Positions 1 through 9,448 of a stretch of 64,000 bases of DNA are shown in pieces; the first letter of the stretch is position 1; each line of letters opens with the position of its first letter. This DNA comes from Nothophaeocryptopus gaeumannii (Eukaryota > Ascomycota > Dothideomycetes > Mycosphaerellales > Mycosphaerellaceae). The notes under the pieces are model-generated. The model ran no database searches and was not told the DNA's origin. It was given only the letters and a program-made list of their open reading frames with translations. The DNA is taken from the NCBI GenBank assembly GCA_031771865.1, contig JASISA010000036.1, positions 124,001 through 188,000 of the forward strand, in the 5' to 3' direction. The position numbers were made by a program, and so were the translations under genes.

Positions 1-615
1 TTCGTGTCAACACTGCGATATCCCTCGTCCCGGAAGACCATCTACGATCGTAATTTGAACCGCACCAAGGCCACCGAGATCTCGCTCGCTTCATTCTCGT
101 ACCTCTTCAATACCCTGATAACATATCACCACGCTAAGTCGGGCTCCGTCAGCGAAATCGAGACGCGCCTCAACCGAGCAGGCTATCCGATTGGCATTAA
201 GATGCTAGACCTACTGCTATACAGGCAACCACCCCGAGGAGCGCAACGGCCCACACGCATGCTTGACTTGCTACAGTTCATCCACGGCGCTCTATGGCGG
301 GCATTATTCAACCGCAGTGCAGACGCGCTAGAGCAGAGCAACACCAAGAAGAACGAGTACATGATTGTGGATAACGAGCCACTGGTGAACACATTCATCA
401 GCATCCCGAAAGAGATGAGCCAGCTCAACTGCGCGGCATTTGTTGCCGGCATTATAGAGGGCATGTGCGATGCGGCAGGTTTCGGGACGGAGGGAGTGAC
501 AGCGCATTGGACAGGTGAAGGAGACGAGATGTGGCCGGGCAAGACTATCTTCCTCCTGCGGTTCAAGGAGAGTGTGATGGAGCGTGAGGAGGCGATCAAG
601 GCAGCAGGTGGATGA
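1..615 (+). CDS. TRS31: TRAPP complex subunit Trs31 (TRAPPC5), 5' truncated by window edge
   Basis: This is a core subunit of the TRAPP tethering complex, which activates the Rab GTPase Ypt1 and tethers vesicles between ER and Golgi. About 204 codons are visible and the frame is open to base 1, so the start and any upstream exon lie outside the window. The N-terminal run TKATEISLASFSYLFN is typical of Trs31, followed by IGIKMLDLLLYR, the paired helices LLQFIHGALWRALF, and the C-terminal strand motif GKTIFLLRF that belongs to the Bet3/Trs31 (TRAPP) fold. The stretch NCAAFVAGIIEGMC matches the conserved N-C-A-x-F-x-A-G-I-I-E segment of the family. It is convergent with LAS1, whose stop lies about 315 bases away. 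Identification rests on recognising these family motifs. Confidence 0.9.
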   Translation, partial: FVSTLRYPSSRKTIYDRNLNRTKATEISLASFSYLFNTLITYHHAKSGSVSEIETRLNRAGYPIGIKMLDLLLYRQPPRGAQRPTRMLDLLQFIHGALWRALFNRSADALEQSNTKKNEYMIVDNEPLVNTFISIPKEMSQLNCAAFVAGIIEGMCDAAGFGTEGVTAHWTGEGDEMWPGKTIFLLRFKESVMEREEAIKAAGG

Positions 616-931
616 GAGGCCATCCGACATAGGCCAGGAGAGCGATACGCACGACACAGGAGCAGAACATCACATGAAGACGGAGCAACAGAAAGAGCAA
701 AAACGCCGTGGCGCGATACCTCCGAAAGGCAGAGAAGAAGACATTTTGAGGGCATCGTCATCATCTTGTAAAAGTTTCTGGTGGCAACAGCTGTGACAGT
801 TCTGCGTTTCAGACTGCAGTTCGCAGATACGCTGACAGGCCCCTTCTGGATCCACGTTACGTTCTGGCCCACAATTGACCCACTTTCACATGAGAGCACA
901 TGGAAACACTGTCAGCCCTATCAGGAACATC
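616..931. other. Intergenic, convergent 3' flanks
   Basis: This is the space between the stops of TRS31 (+) and LAS1 (-). It is A-rich after 660. Small frames open on both strands but have no gene-like composition. I see no RNA gene or repeat here. Confidence 0.5.
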
Positions 932-2243
932 CTATCGCATTACACCAATCGGCAGCTTACGCGCTGTTGCAGCTCGCGTCCAGCCCCTGATACCGGAACT
1001 CTGACTGAAACCGATCATCGATGGTTCCTCGCCGGGGCCTCCGATCTCAAGAATTGCCGAAGAGTCTATCCGGTCCGTCTCTTCCATGTCAACGTCAGCT
1101 GAAGAATTCTGCGTCTCTTGGCCCAGTTGGCTGGCTTCGAGCATGTCTTGCCAGTCTTCTCTGAACTCGGCATTGCTCGCCTCTATCAGCTGTTGGCCGA
1201 CGAAGTAGCTCCAGTGTCCAGGATGCGTGCAGCACCAGATCATCACATCTCTGCGCAAATCTGCCAAGTCTGTCCCAGCCTTTGCGTAGCTGATAGCATG
1301 TAGTAGCCATAGGGCAGCTGCTTCCCCGTCTGCATCATCTTCTGATTGAGGAGACGAGGACTGGTAGATAGCCTTTTGTAAGCTAGACACCAGAGCGGCG
1401 AGGAAATGCCTCCTCTCGCTAACGAGGCTTACAAGAAGGGGATCCCATATGAGATAAGCTCCTTGCAGCGGTGCAGCTAGCCTAGAGGAACATCAGCTCA
1501 GGCCCTGATCGCATTCGGCGCCAAATCACTTACACTCGTTTCGAAGGCACCAACAAACGCTCCTCAACTAAAGCATCCGTCACAGCCTGCATCTTCGCCT
1601 TGCTCCTCCCTACTAACTCCAGACACGACTTGCAAGCACTCTGAACTTCCTCCGCCTTCTGCCTCCCCTTCTTACTCCTCAGCGCCTCCCTCCTCGCCGT
1701 CCTAAACCCCTTCAAAATCCCCTTCGCCTCCTCCTTAATCCCCTCCAAACTCCCCTCGTCCTCTACTTCCTCCAACCGACTCCAATAAACCCTCCACGAC
1801 CACTCTAACCCCTCCTCCACAGCTTTCACCAGCCTCTTCACCCCCGGCAACTCCTCATGCGTCGCCTCATGTCTCAACGCGACAAACTCCACCGGCATCC
1901 CTATCTGTTTCGCGATGTCGACCATTGAACTCGGTTCCAAGGTGCGTTCTTTGTTCCGCCCGATATCGCAGAATCCTGTGACGAAGCGCGTGAAGGCTGC
2001 GCTGTAGACGGCGCGGATGGAGAAGATGGAGGCGGAGTCTTTGGGGAGGGTTTGGTGATGGAGGATGGCGTCTATGAGGAGGGCGGTGGATTCGATTGCG
2101 TGGGGGAGGTTGGAGCGGAGTTTCCATGCCATTACGCGGTTGACTGCGTGGCGTTGGGTTGAAGGGTCTTTGGAGAAGAGTTGGCTGCGGACGGTGAGGA
2201 GGTCGGCGTGGGTTCGCCAGGGGGTTATTGTATATTTGACCAT
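932..2243 (-). CDS. LAS1: Pre-rRNA endonuclease Las1
   Basis: Las1 is the HEPN-domain endoribonuclease that cuts ITS2 during 60S ribosome maturation, together with the kinase Grc3, in the nucleolus/nucleus. I read two exons, 2243-1534 and 1481-932, joined by a 52-nt intron (donor GTAAGT, acceptor CTCTAG); the product is about 419 aa. The donor overlaps an apparent TAA stop, which splits the gene into two unspliced frames. The N-terminus MVKYTITPWRTHADLL fits the family (W-R near the start, then L-x-x-V-R), so I prefer the ATG at 2243 to the in-frame start at 2300. The catalytic HEPN motif R-x4-H is present as RHEATH (about residues 124-129). Exon 2 opens with PLLVSLVSERRHFLAALV, a family-typical C-terminal segment. 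It is divergent from the NAD kinase gene. Confidence 0.88.
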
Positions 2244-2752
2244 TTGGACTGTGTTCGGAAAGTGTGTTCTCGCTGAGTCTTCAAAAGTACTTCTGGCCAC
2301 TCAGTCTTCGTGAAGTCTTGTTACAACTCAATATTCGGCACGTGATTGGTACAGATTTGCAGTTGTTCGCTTGTGATCGCGGCAAGATGCTGGTGGCCCT
2401 CGACGTTGCACCGCAGTCTTTCTTGTCACCGTGACTAATGTTCTTCTAATGTCTTTGTTTGCCTTGGCTGTCCAATCTTCTGAATGCAAGGAGCCGGACG
2501 TGTGAGATCCAGAGTGGTAATGAGCTCCGTTTCTGTATCTGCTACCTTAGGTCATCGCTCAGTCATGTTCAGCTCCTTCGCGATGTAGGTGGAGTATGGG
2601 CAGAGAATGTCTCACCTCAGTTGCTTACCTGTGTATTTCTCACATTAAAGCCGGTCGATCTTCTCTATCCATATGTAAACTTCTCATGGGGCACAGGCTG
2701 AATTGCCGGGTGCGCGTCACAAAGACGTGGGACTTGAGAAGCCCTTTAGGAA
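2244..2752. promoter_or_regulatory. Shared divergent promoter region, LAS1 / NAD kinase
   Basis: About 0.5 kb lies between two divergent start codons. No TATA box or clear operator is visible. Short upstream frames exist on the + strand (from 2459 and 2596) but have no coding character. Confidence 0.4.
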
Positions 2753-4435
2753 ATGCCCTCCTCCGCGGGGACTCAGAACATTTCCAGTGTCTTGCGAAGT
2801 GTCAAGAAAATATTGACTGGTTCGCATAGAGACAACGACGAAGACATGACGCCGGATATCACAGTGGACGCGGCGAATGGTGACAGAAGACCTAGCAATG
2901 CCTTCGACAACGCCTTCGGACGAGCTTCTGGCGACGGATACGGGGAAGACGAGGGAGCATTCCACCATGCGAGCGACTCAGACGGTCTTTCAGAGCAGCT
3001 GGAAGTCATCTTCGACAAGCAAGATGCGCAAAGACGACGAGCATCGCTAGTACCCGATCAGCGAAGACTGAAGCACGGCCGCCAATCGACACAATGTTTC
3101 GTACATTCGCTACTAGAAGAGAAGGCAAAAGCTGGGCACGTACAAGACTCGGACGAGCGTCATGGCGGACCGTCTGACAAGAACAGCGAACAACCGCACG
3201 AGGGCAGTCACACCCAGTCGAGACTGTTGACCAAGAAACAACTGTCAGATATGGCATTCGGGATACGAGAGCTGTCGAAGAAGCTTGGCCGTGTTCGACT
3301 GATGCTCAAGGTCCGCAACGTCTTCCTGCTCACTAAAGCACACGACCAGAAGCTCATCAAGTTCACGCGCGACTTGACCGAGTGGTTATTGAAACAAAGG
3401 AATCCTGGAGGGAATCCATACACAGTCTGGGTAGAGGATACGATGCAGACCAACAAGGCCTTTGACGCAGAAGGGCTATTAGCAGAAGACCCAACATACA
3501 AAGACCGACTAAAGTATTGGACCACCGAACTCTGTAAGAAAAAGCCACACACCTTCGAAATCTGCCTGGCGCTAGGTGGGGACGGTACAGTACTCTACGC
3601 TTCATGGCTCTTCCAACGTGTCGTCCCACCCGTCATGTCCTTTGCTCTTGGCTCTCTTGGTTTCCTTACCAAATTCGACTTTGAAAAGTATCCTGAAACT
3701 CTGACACGAGCCTTCAATGAGGGGGTCACTGTATCTTTACGACTGCGATTTGAGGCGACGATTATGCGTTCAAGACGGAAAGAGAGCGAGGAGGAACAGC
3801 ACTCGCGGGATCTCGTTGAGGAGCTTATAGGCACTGGCAGTGACGATGCGACAACGCACAAGCCGGAATCAAGTCACAATATCCTCAATGATATTGTTAT
3901 GGATCGCGGGCCGAATCCAACAATGAGCAGTATCGAGGTGTTTGGAGACGAGGAGCATTTTACGACCGTACAAGCGGATGGTATCTGCGTTGCCACTCCG
4001 ACTGGATCGACTGCGTATAATCTCGCTGCAGGCGGCAGTTTGTGCCATCCGGATAATCCTGTCATTTTGGTGACTGCTATTGCGCCTCATACCCTCAGCT
4101 TCAGACCTATCATTCTGCCCGATACGATTGTACTTCGAATCGGCGTGCCTTACGATGCGAGAGCAAGCTGTTGGGCTAGCTTTGATGGAAAAGAGAGGTA
4201 TGTCAGCGCTTTTTCAATTTACAGGACAACGCTAATTGTCCTCAGGTCTGAGCTAAAACCAGGAGACTATGTGACGATATCTGCGAGCAGATTCCCGTTT
4301 CCCTCTGTCCTTCCCTTGGATAGAAAGAGTGAAGACTGGGTGGACAGCATTTCACGGACACTCAATTGGAATAATAGACAACGGCAGAAAGCATTTGATG
4401 AGGGCCACAAAAAGGCTGCTGACCCGAGCAAGTGA
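2753..4435 (+). CDS. NAD+ kinase (ATP-NAD kinase, Utr1/Pos5 family)
   Basis: This enzyme phosphorylates NAD(H) to NADP(H) using ATP. The diagnostic motif GGDGT lies near residue 275, followed by VLYASWLFQ, and the NAD-binding motif TPTGSTAYNLAAGGS is further on. The family segment ALGSLGFLTKFDF is also present. The first roughly 150 residues are a charged, probably disordered extension, as in other fungal NAD kinases. The frame is open throughout, but a 48-nt intron (4198-4245, donor GTATGT, branch GCTAAT, acceptor CTCAG) fits better: removing it joins DGKER to SELKPGDYV, as expected for the family. The spliced product is about 544 aa; retention adds 16 residues without a stop. Whether it is cytosolic (Utr1-like) or mitochondrial (Pos5-like) cannot be told; no obvious targeting peptide is seen. 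Confidence 0.92.
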   Translation: MPSSAGTQNISSVLRSVKKILTGSHRDNDEDMTPDITVDAANGDRRPSNAFDNAFGRASGDGYGEDEGAFHHASDSDGLSEQLEVIFDKQDAQRRRASLVPDQRRLKHGRQSTQCFVHSLLEEKAKAGHVQDSDERHGGPSDKNSEQPHEGSHTQSRLLTKKQLSDMAFGIRELSKKLGRVRLMLKVRNVFLLTKAHDQKLIKFTRDLTEWLLKQRNPGGNPYTVWVEDTMQTNKAFDAEGLLAEDPTYKDRLKYWTTELCKKKPHTFEICLALGGDGTVLYASWLFQRVVPPVMSFALGSLGFLTKFDFEKYPETLTRAFNEGVTVSLRLRFEATIMRSRRKESEEEQHSRDLVEELIGTGSDDATTHKPESSHNILNDIVMDRGPNPTMSSIEVFGDEEHFTTVQADGICVATPTGSTAYNLAAGGSLCHPDNPVILVTAIAPHTLSFRPIILPDTIVLRIGVPYDARASCWASFDGKERYVSAFSIYRTTLIVLRSELKPGDYVTISASRFPFPSVLPLDRKSEDWVDSISRTLNWNNRQRQKAFDEGHKKAADPSK

Positions 4436-4763
4436 TGAATTATGATAATGAGCAAAGACGTTGATGATTGGCATGACTGGGTAGGCTATATCAAAGATTA
4501 GGGAACATCATGAACCGCCTTCAGCGTTGGCATCGCGGACTCTCGAAGAATACACCACTGCATCTTCTGGCACGAACAAGAAATTGCCTTCACATCTCTT
4601 TTCTCGTTTGCTGCTCCTGCGTGACGCGTCTACACCTAACAAGTAAAAGCCGTCGTTGTCTTCTCTCGACTACCACGACACCTTCATGTTGTCCCTCTAC
4701 AAAAGCTCCATCATTCCTACGCTGCCGCAGTTCACAAATAGACGCCAGAGCTACTCAAGCAAC

Positions 4764-5153
4764 ATGAGCGACGAAGGATATGCAAGCCCTACTGCTCCTC
4801 CCCGACTTCAAACACCTGCTCCAGCCAACAGAAGCCCATCTTCTTCAAGTCCAGCAAAAGCCGGTGACAGCAGCGGCAATGTACGCCAATCAACCGAAGC
4901 ACCACCTCGCAACCCTAGCGTTTCCATTGAGCCAGACCGTGAAGGTGCGCCGTCGCCGTCGACACGAGCGGGTTCTGAGGGTCCCGGAGGAGATGCGAGG
5001 CTTGATGATCGTCAAGACAGCTTGGCTCCAGAAGAAGAAGAAGAAGATGAAGAGGATGATGATCATGGTGGTGGTGGTGGTGGTGGTGGTGATGACAGGG
5101 CGAGCGCCTTAGAGGCATTGGATAGAGGGAAAACGCCAAAGCAATTCCAATGA
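4764..5153 (+). CDS. Small acidic disordered protein, unknown function
   Basis: I do not recognise a family. The ATG at 4764 has a good context (AACATG) and gives about 129 aa; an in-frame ATG at 4656 would add 36 residues. The first part is Ser/Pro-rich (SPSSSSPAKAG), the middle carries Arg/Asp-rich stretches, and the C-terminal third has a Glu/Asp block followed by a run of eight glycines coded by a GGT repeat. There are no TM segments or Cys motifs. Codon composition and the Kozak context favour a real gene, but low-complexity repeats can keep frames open by chance: a second + frame is also open over the same bases. Confidence 0.5.
   Translation: MSDEGYASPTAPPRLQTPAPANRSPSSSSPAKAGDSSGNVRQSTEAPPRNPSVSIEPDREGAPSPSTRAGSEGPGGDARLDDRQDSLAPEEEEEDEEDDDHGGGGGGGGDDRASALEALDRGKTPKQFQ
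5030..5092 (+). repeat. Microsatellite runs (GAA)n, (GAT)n, (GGT)n
   Basis: Back-to-back trinucleotide runs lie inside the small acidic protein gene and code for Glu/Asp runs and then eight glycines. They are likely to vary in length between strains. Confidence 0.8.
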
Positions 5154-5518
5154 AGGCGATGCAACGCTCACCACTGGCGAAGACACATCATTCCGCTGCG
5201 GATTGAGCTCCAGAAGGCGAGGAAGGAGATAGAGAAATGAAGATGGGAGTGGACAGATTTCACCAGGTCAGGAAAATGGCTCGGAAGCATGAGGCGAGCG
5301 ATTCTCATGAAGAGCTCTGGAAGGCAGATATGGTTCAGGGGGAAAACAAGATAGAACCAGTTAGGGAGGGGGAGTGTGACTATGATTGGGTTTTTCGACG
5401 GCTTCACATTCTCTCTTTGGCCTCTCCGCCTCTTCAATGCCACCATGTTCTAATATCTCTTGTCCAATCCTAGCTCTTGCCTATGTATCCTCACAACAAG
5501 AAAGGGAAATCTATCTAT
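5154..5518. other. Intergenic, convergent 3' flanks
   Basis: The small acidic gene and the SprT-like gene end towards each other here. A frame on the - strand (5168-5446) is rich in hydrophobic residues, but nothing supports it as a gene. No RNA gene or long repeat is seen. Confidence 0.4.
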
Positions 5519-7648
5519 CTATATCCTCAAAGCGCTCAGCCTCTCTGCAAGTCCAACACCCATCGGATCCAACGTCCCACCCAGTCCAGGTAACGTATCG
5601 AAAGGGTCCATACTCAATAATCCCACATTCCTCGGGAAAACGCCAGCATCAAACGGATTCAACCCATCCAACGAACTCACCGAACTCCCAGCCAAACTCG
5701 GCACAGGGGACCTCGTCCCCGACGAAATCATCCTATCTCTCGTAACCCGTTGACGAAGCAGCGCCGGCGAATGCGTAGTAGCCATACCAAGTCCGAGTCG
5801 ACGCTGCATAACAACCGCCCTCGCAATTTTGAAATCATCCTGAAAAGCTTTACTCGCCTTGTACAGATCTTGCACGCCTTGCGGATACCAAGCAAGCATT
5901 CTCTGGAGATTGCACACCCCTGAGCTTGGCATGGCATGGCGATGGTGGTAAGTATCGTGGGTTCTGTCGAGGTAGGAATGATAATCCATGGTCCGGGTAT
6001 CGACCTTCGTGAGGAATTTTCTCGCCCATTTGTGCAGTTCGGATGAGATGGTCGCTTTCTCGGCGGGTACACCGCCAAATTCAGTCTCGTTGTACAATTC
6101 CATCAATAGAGCAATGGGATCCTCTTTCGTGACGGGGACGTTATACATCTGTTGCAAAGCTCGCTCTTGCAACTCGGTGAATTTGATTGCTTCAGCAGCT
6201 TTGAACACTTTGATATGTGTGATGCAACTCACGTCCGGCGGCGTGACGACGGGATGCATAGGGTGGACGCGAGGATTATCGCGATAGAGGACAGGAGGCC
6301 CTCTACCTTTCAGAGGCCAATGGACTTGCTTCTCCGCGGGAGTTGCAAGATAGCCGTCTTTGTTTATGAAATCGTAAATGCATTTGAAAGTGTCCAAATC
6401 GACAGGAGGGAGTTCGAGGTCGAAAAGCCCCAGTTTCTTGAGAGGTTTCTCGATCGACTTGAACTTGAGGGCTTTGTCGCGACCGACCATGACCCGTTTA
6501 GGGCCTTCGGGATCCTTGTCTTCCCAGACGAGCTCGATGTAGGTGGCTGAGGGCACAGCGTTCAGTCGATTGGTCTTAACGAATTTGCCATCAGTGTCGA
6601 GGTCCCAGATGTATTCGCCTCGTGCTTCAAAGCCTGCATCGATGGCCCGAGAATATTCTTGAATTTGCCAGTTCTTGATGTCGGCCCATTCGATCTTTCT
6701 ATTGTCGTGCATGCAGTGGCTCTGTCCGTCGAATGGAACATTAGCTAGACCGGCACCTCTTGGATCCAAGCCGATGAACGCGTCGCCTCCGTGATACGGA
6801 GGTCTGCCATTTCCACAGTGCATTGGGACATGTGGTGCTGGGCCTCCACCATCCAGCTCTCGACGCTTGGCAGAGTGAAAAATGAGTGGCAGCTGACCTT
6901 CCGAGCACTGTTTTGATATGTCCCTGATCGCGATCAGAACGACGCCAAAATGAAGACCGTCTTCCAAGCGATCGTCTGGCTTGTCTCCTAGCTTCTGTGA
7001 CCCACAACAGACCAAGAAGTATGCGTGTATCATCTGATGTAGCAACGCATCGAGCAAACGGTCAATGGCTCGGTCGAGCACGTGTTCGAATGGCGCCGAG
7101 TTCAATTCGATGCAGGTGCGTGGTATCTTGGAGGCGATCTTGGGTGCGGAAGTGGTTCCAGGCGAGCAGCTGAATTGTGATCTCCATCTGAGAAGGACCA
7201 TCCCTTCGAGCTTCTTGTTGAACAGAAACTTATCTAGCACGTCGAAGATCACGAAAGGAGTCTCCCGGCTGAAAGGCTCTATCTTTCGGCAGGCATCGAT
7301 GCATTCAGCCACAGCTGGTGCACTGCTGGCGAGATGTCGATATAGCCAGGCCGTGGCATAATTGAGAGTCCATCCCAGATCGCCAGTGCCTTCCGCTGTC
7401 GTATCTTTGAGCACCGTGATGCTTTTCTTGCCTGTGGCGTCTGTACTCACGCGATGAGGATGGTAGAGGTCAAGAGGTCCATAGGAGGAGCCGTATCCAT
7501 AAGGTGAGTAGGCCGACTGACCTCCTCTCTCGGGATAGTAAAGTTCTCTGTTTCGTTGAGGAGTTGGGAAAGCCACGACATTCGAGTTTGCAGGATACCA
7601 CGCAGCTTCAGTGGGATTGAGACCTCCCGCCCAGGGACGCAAAGCCAT
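5519..7648 (-). CDS. SprT-like domain protein with HQxxH instead of HExxH
   Basis: This is a 709-aa protein whose centre matches the fungal SprT-like metalloprotease family: LLHQMIHAYFLVCCG at about residues 202-216, then LEDGLHFGVVL about 12 residues later, in the place of the family's second zinc-binding segment. Active SprT proteases have HExxH, where Glu is the catalytic base; here the codon is CAG (Gln) at about 7034-7036. That suggests a non-catalytic family member, or a single G-to-C change. The N-terminal 60 residues are Tyr/Pro/Ser-rich. A long C-terminal part (about residues 300-700) has an unrecognised domain and a Ser/Gly-rich tail. One uninterrupted frame is used. A weak GTGAGT donor lies near 7453, but I see no reason to splice. 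Function beyond the fold is unknown. Confidence 0.72.
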   Translation of the reverse strand: MALRPWAGGLNPTEAAWYPANSNVVAFPTPQRNRELYYPERGGQSAYSPYGYGSSYGPLDLYHPHRVSTDATGKKSITVLKDTTAEGTGDLGWTLNYATAWLYRHLASSAPAVAECIDACRKIEPFSRETPFVIFDVLDKFLFNKKLEGMVLLRWRSQFSCSPGTTSAPKIASKIPRTCIELNSAPFEHVLDRAIDRLLDALLHQMIHAYFLVCCGSQKLGDKPDDRLEDGLHFGVVLIAIRDISKQCSEGQLPLIFHSAKRRELDGGGPAPHVPMHCGNGRPPYHGGDAFIGLDPRGAGLANVPFDGQSHCMHDNRKIEWADIKNWQIQEYSRAIDAGFEARGEYIWDLDTDGKFVKTNRLNAVPSATYIELVWEDKDPEGPKRVMVGRDKALKFKSIEKPLKKLGLFDLELPPVDLDTFKCIYDFINKDGYLATPAEKQVHWPLKGRGPPVLYRDNPRVHPMHPVVTPPDVSCITHIKVFKAAEAIKFTELQERALQQMYNVPVTKEDPIALLMELYNETEFGGVPAEKATISSELHKWARKFLTKVDTRTMDYHSYLDRTHDTYHHRHAMPSSGVCNLQRMLAWYPQGVQDLYKASKAFQDDFKIARAVVMQRRLGLGMATTHSPALLRQRVTRDRMISSGTRSPVPSLAGSSVSSLDGLNPFDAGVFPRNVGLLSMDPFDTLPGLGGTLDPMGVGLAERLSALRI

Positions 7649-8439
7649 GGCTTGTTTAAGGCAAGGACGAAAGGCCGCGTCGGAGGCAGTCTTCGCCTCT
7701 TGATATCCGCAAGCTTGATTGCGTCTGTGACGACTTGTTTGTGAGCGGTCACATCATGGCTGGCGGGAAGGTGCAGATAGAAGACGTTGAGCTTCAGGAA
7801 AGAGACACTGAAGAAGCCGAACGTGAGGTTGGCCTCATGCAGATCCTGCTCTGCTGGTATCCGGACTGCCGAGGGTGGGTCGCTTCTTCACCTCATCCAG
7901 AGCGGGAGGAGCTTCGGGTGATGAGGTGGTGCCGCAGGCTACGCACTGTCATGTTCCTCCCAATCGATCTCCCACAGAGGTCCAGGAGTACATGCCGCGT
8001 GATACCGCTGTCGACGGAGCGCCCACGGCTGGTTCTTCACAAGTCTCCGGAGAAGTTCCGGTGGCACAAGCGAAACGCAAACATACCGTTGCTGCCACGT
8101 TGAGGCAAATCCGGTGGCACTGTGTTACATGTACTCAGGTACCTTCCGTGACGAAAGTTGTAGCACCATCCATATGCTGGGAAAGGCGCTTGGAGCGGTG
8201 AAGGAAGGCGCCAGCCGGATGTTGATCGAGATCCTGGCCGTCGTCAATAGATTCGTTCAACTATATACCGCTTCGACTCCACACGAAAGGAGAACACTTG
8301 ATTTGAAATTACAGGTCTATCACCGTGAAGTATGATCTTCCACAACCCCATCTCGCTGATGCATGGACTTTGACCTCATGCATACAGAACTGGTGTGTAT
8401 CACCACCAATCGGGTTCAGTCCAGTGAACACGGCTCAGC
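7649..8439. other. Intergenic; possible unresolved + strand exons
   Basis: Between two - strand genes, three overlapping + frames (7756-7950 region, 7875-8201 and 8114-8335) have partly gene-like composition, for example QVSGEVPVAQAKRKHTVAA and MLIEILAVVNRFVQLYT. I could not find donor and acceptor pairs that join them into one protein. This may be a small or decayed gene, or chance. No family is recognised. Confidence 0.2.
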
Positions 8440-9448
8440 TTAGTAGCCGCCTGGTCCTGGTCTCCCGTTGTCATACTCGCTTCGTCCATCAGTTGTCCGG
8501 CTATCCTGGTACTTGCGTCGCAGAGCTTGCAGTCTCTTCTTCTTGGTATGTGCGTTGATGTAGGTACCAATGACGAATCCAATGAAGTTGAAGAAGGGAA
8601 CCCAGACTTCGTTCGGCAAGAAAGCTTGAGCGAAGGCAAGCGAAATCGGAGAGACAATCCAAGACACCTTCATGACTGGCATGAAACCCGCTCTTACTGT
8701 CGCGCGGACTTGGTGGAAGGTTCGTGCGCCGGCTATGAAAGCCATGCATGTCAGATAGACGGCGTTCTGAATTGGCGAGATCTGTTGCAGATGTTAGCAT
8801 CGGAGGCTCATTGTACGTGTGCAACGCCTATGCTGTCGAGCCCTGATTGGAGCTCAGGCAAATCAAAGACTCTCAGCGCTTCGAGAGTTGAGCAACCGCT
8901 GCTGCCAAGCAATTGATGAAGAGCAGTCGAGTCCCAAGGTGCAGGGACAGTAGGGTAGACCTACAATCAGATTCGAGACAAGGATCTGCATGATCTTGGC
9001 CTTCAAGCTTGTCCGGCCGGCAAACAGCTTTTGTAGTATAGAGATCATGACATGTCCCAGAGGCGCGCTAATGAAAGCGCCGTAGATGGCCATCTTTGGC
9101 ACGCGACTCGTGAAGTAGTGACCATGCTTGCTGCGGTCCTTAGCTATCCACGATGCGAGGAACTCCTGCAAGCCAGCCAATGTTCCAGAGGTGATCATCT
9201 TGGTGCGCAAAGGGTCCTCCTGGAGCTTCTTCAAGTACCACTATTCATCTCGTTAGCATCCCTGTCGTCCATTCCAACGATGTCCCAACGCTCACGGCAA
9301 GATAGCCATTCGGTCCGGCGCCCTGGGTGAGGGCATCCCCAATCTTGTGTGCGAAATCCTCCTTCCCTCCTGCTGGCGGTGATGGTCCAGGTCGGGCGCC
9401 AGTGGAAGTGCGGACGGTCTCCTTCTGCTCGAACTTGACCTGCGACAT
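8440..9448 (-). CDS. Mpv17/PMP22 family peroxisomal or mitochondrial membrane protein
   Basis: The family consists of small four-helix membrane proteins of peroxisomes or the inner mitochondrial membrane. Three exons are read: 9448-9296, 9240-8965 and 8781-8440, each a multiple of three, giving 256 aa. Introns are 55 nt (donor GTGAGC, branch GCTAAC, acceptor AATAG) and 183 nt (donor GTAGGT, acceptor CAACAG). The family signature is seen in WYLKKLQEDPLRTKMITSG at the start of exon 2, APLGHVMISILQKLF in its middle, and VSWIVSPISLAFAQAFLP and EVWVPFFNFIGFVIGTYIN in exon 3. The first 50 residues are a hydrophilic extension. In filamentous fungi one member of this family is the Woronin sorting complex protein, so a role at peroxisomes/Woronin bodies is possible but cannot be decided here. 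Confidence 0.88.
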
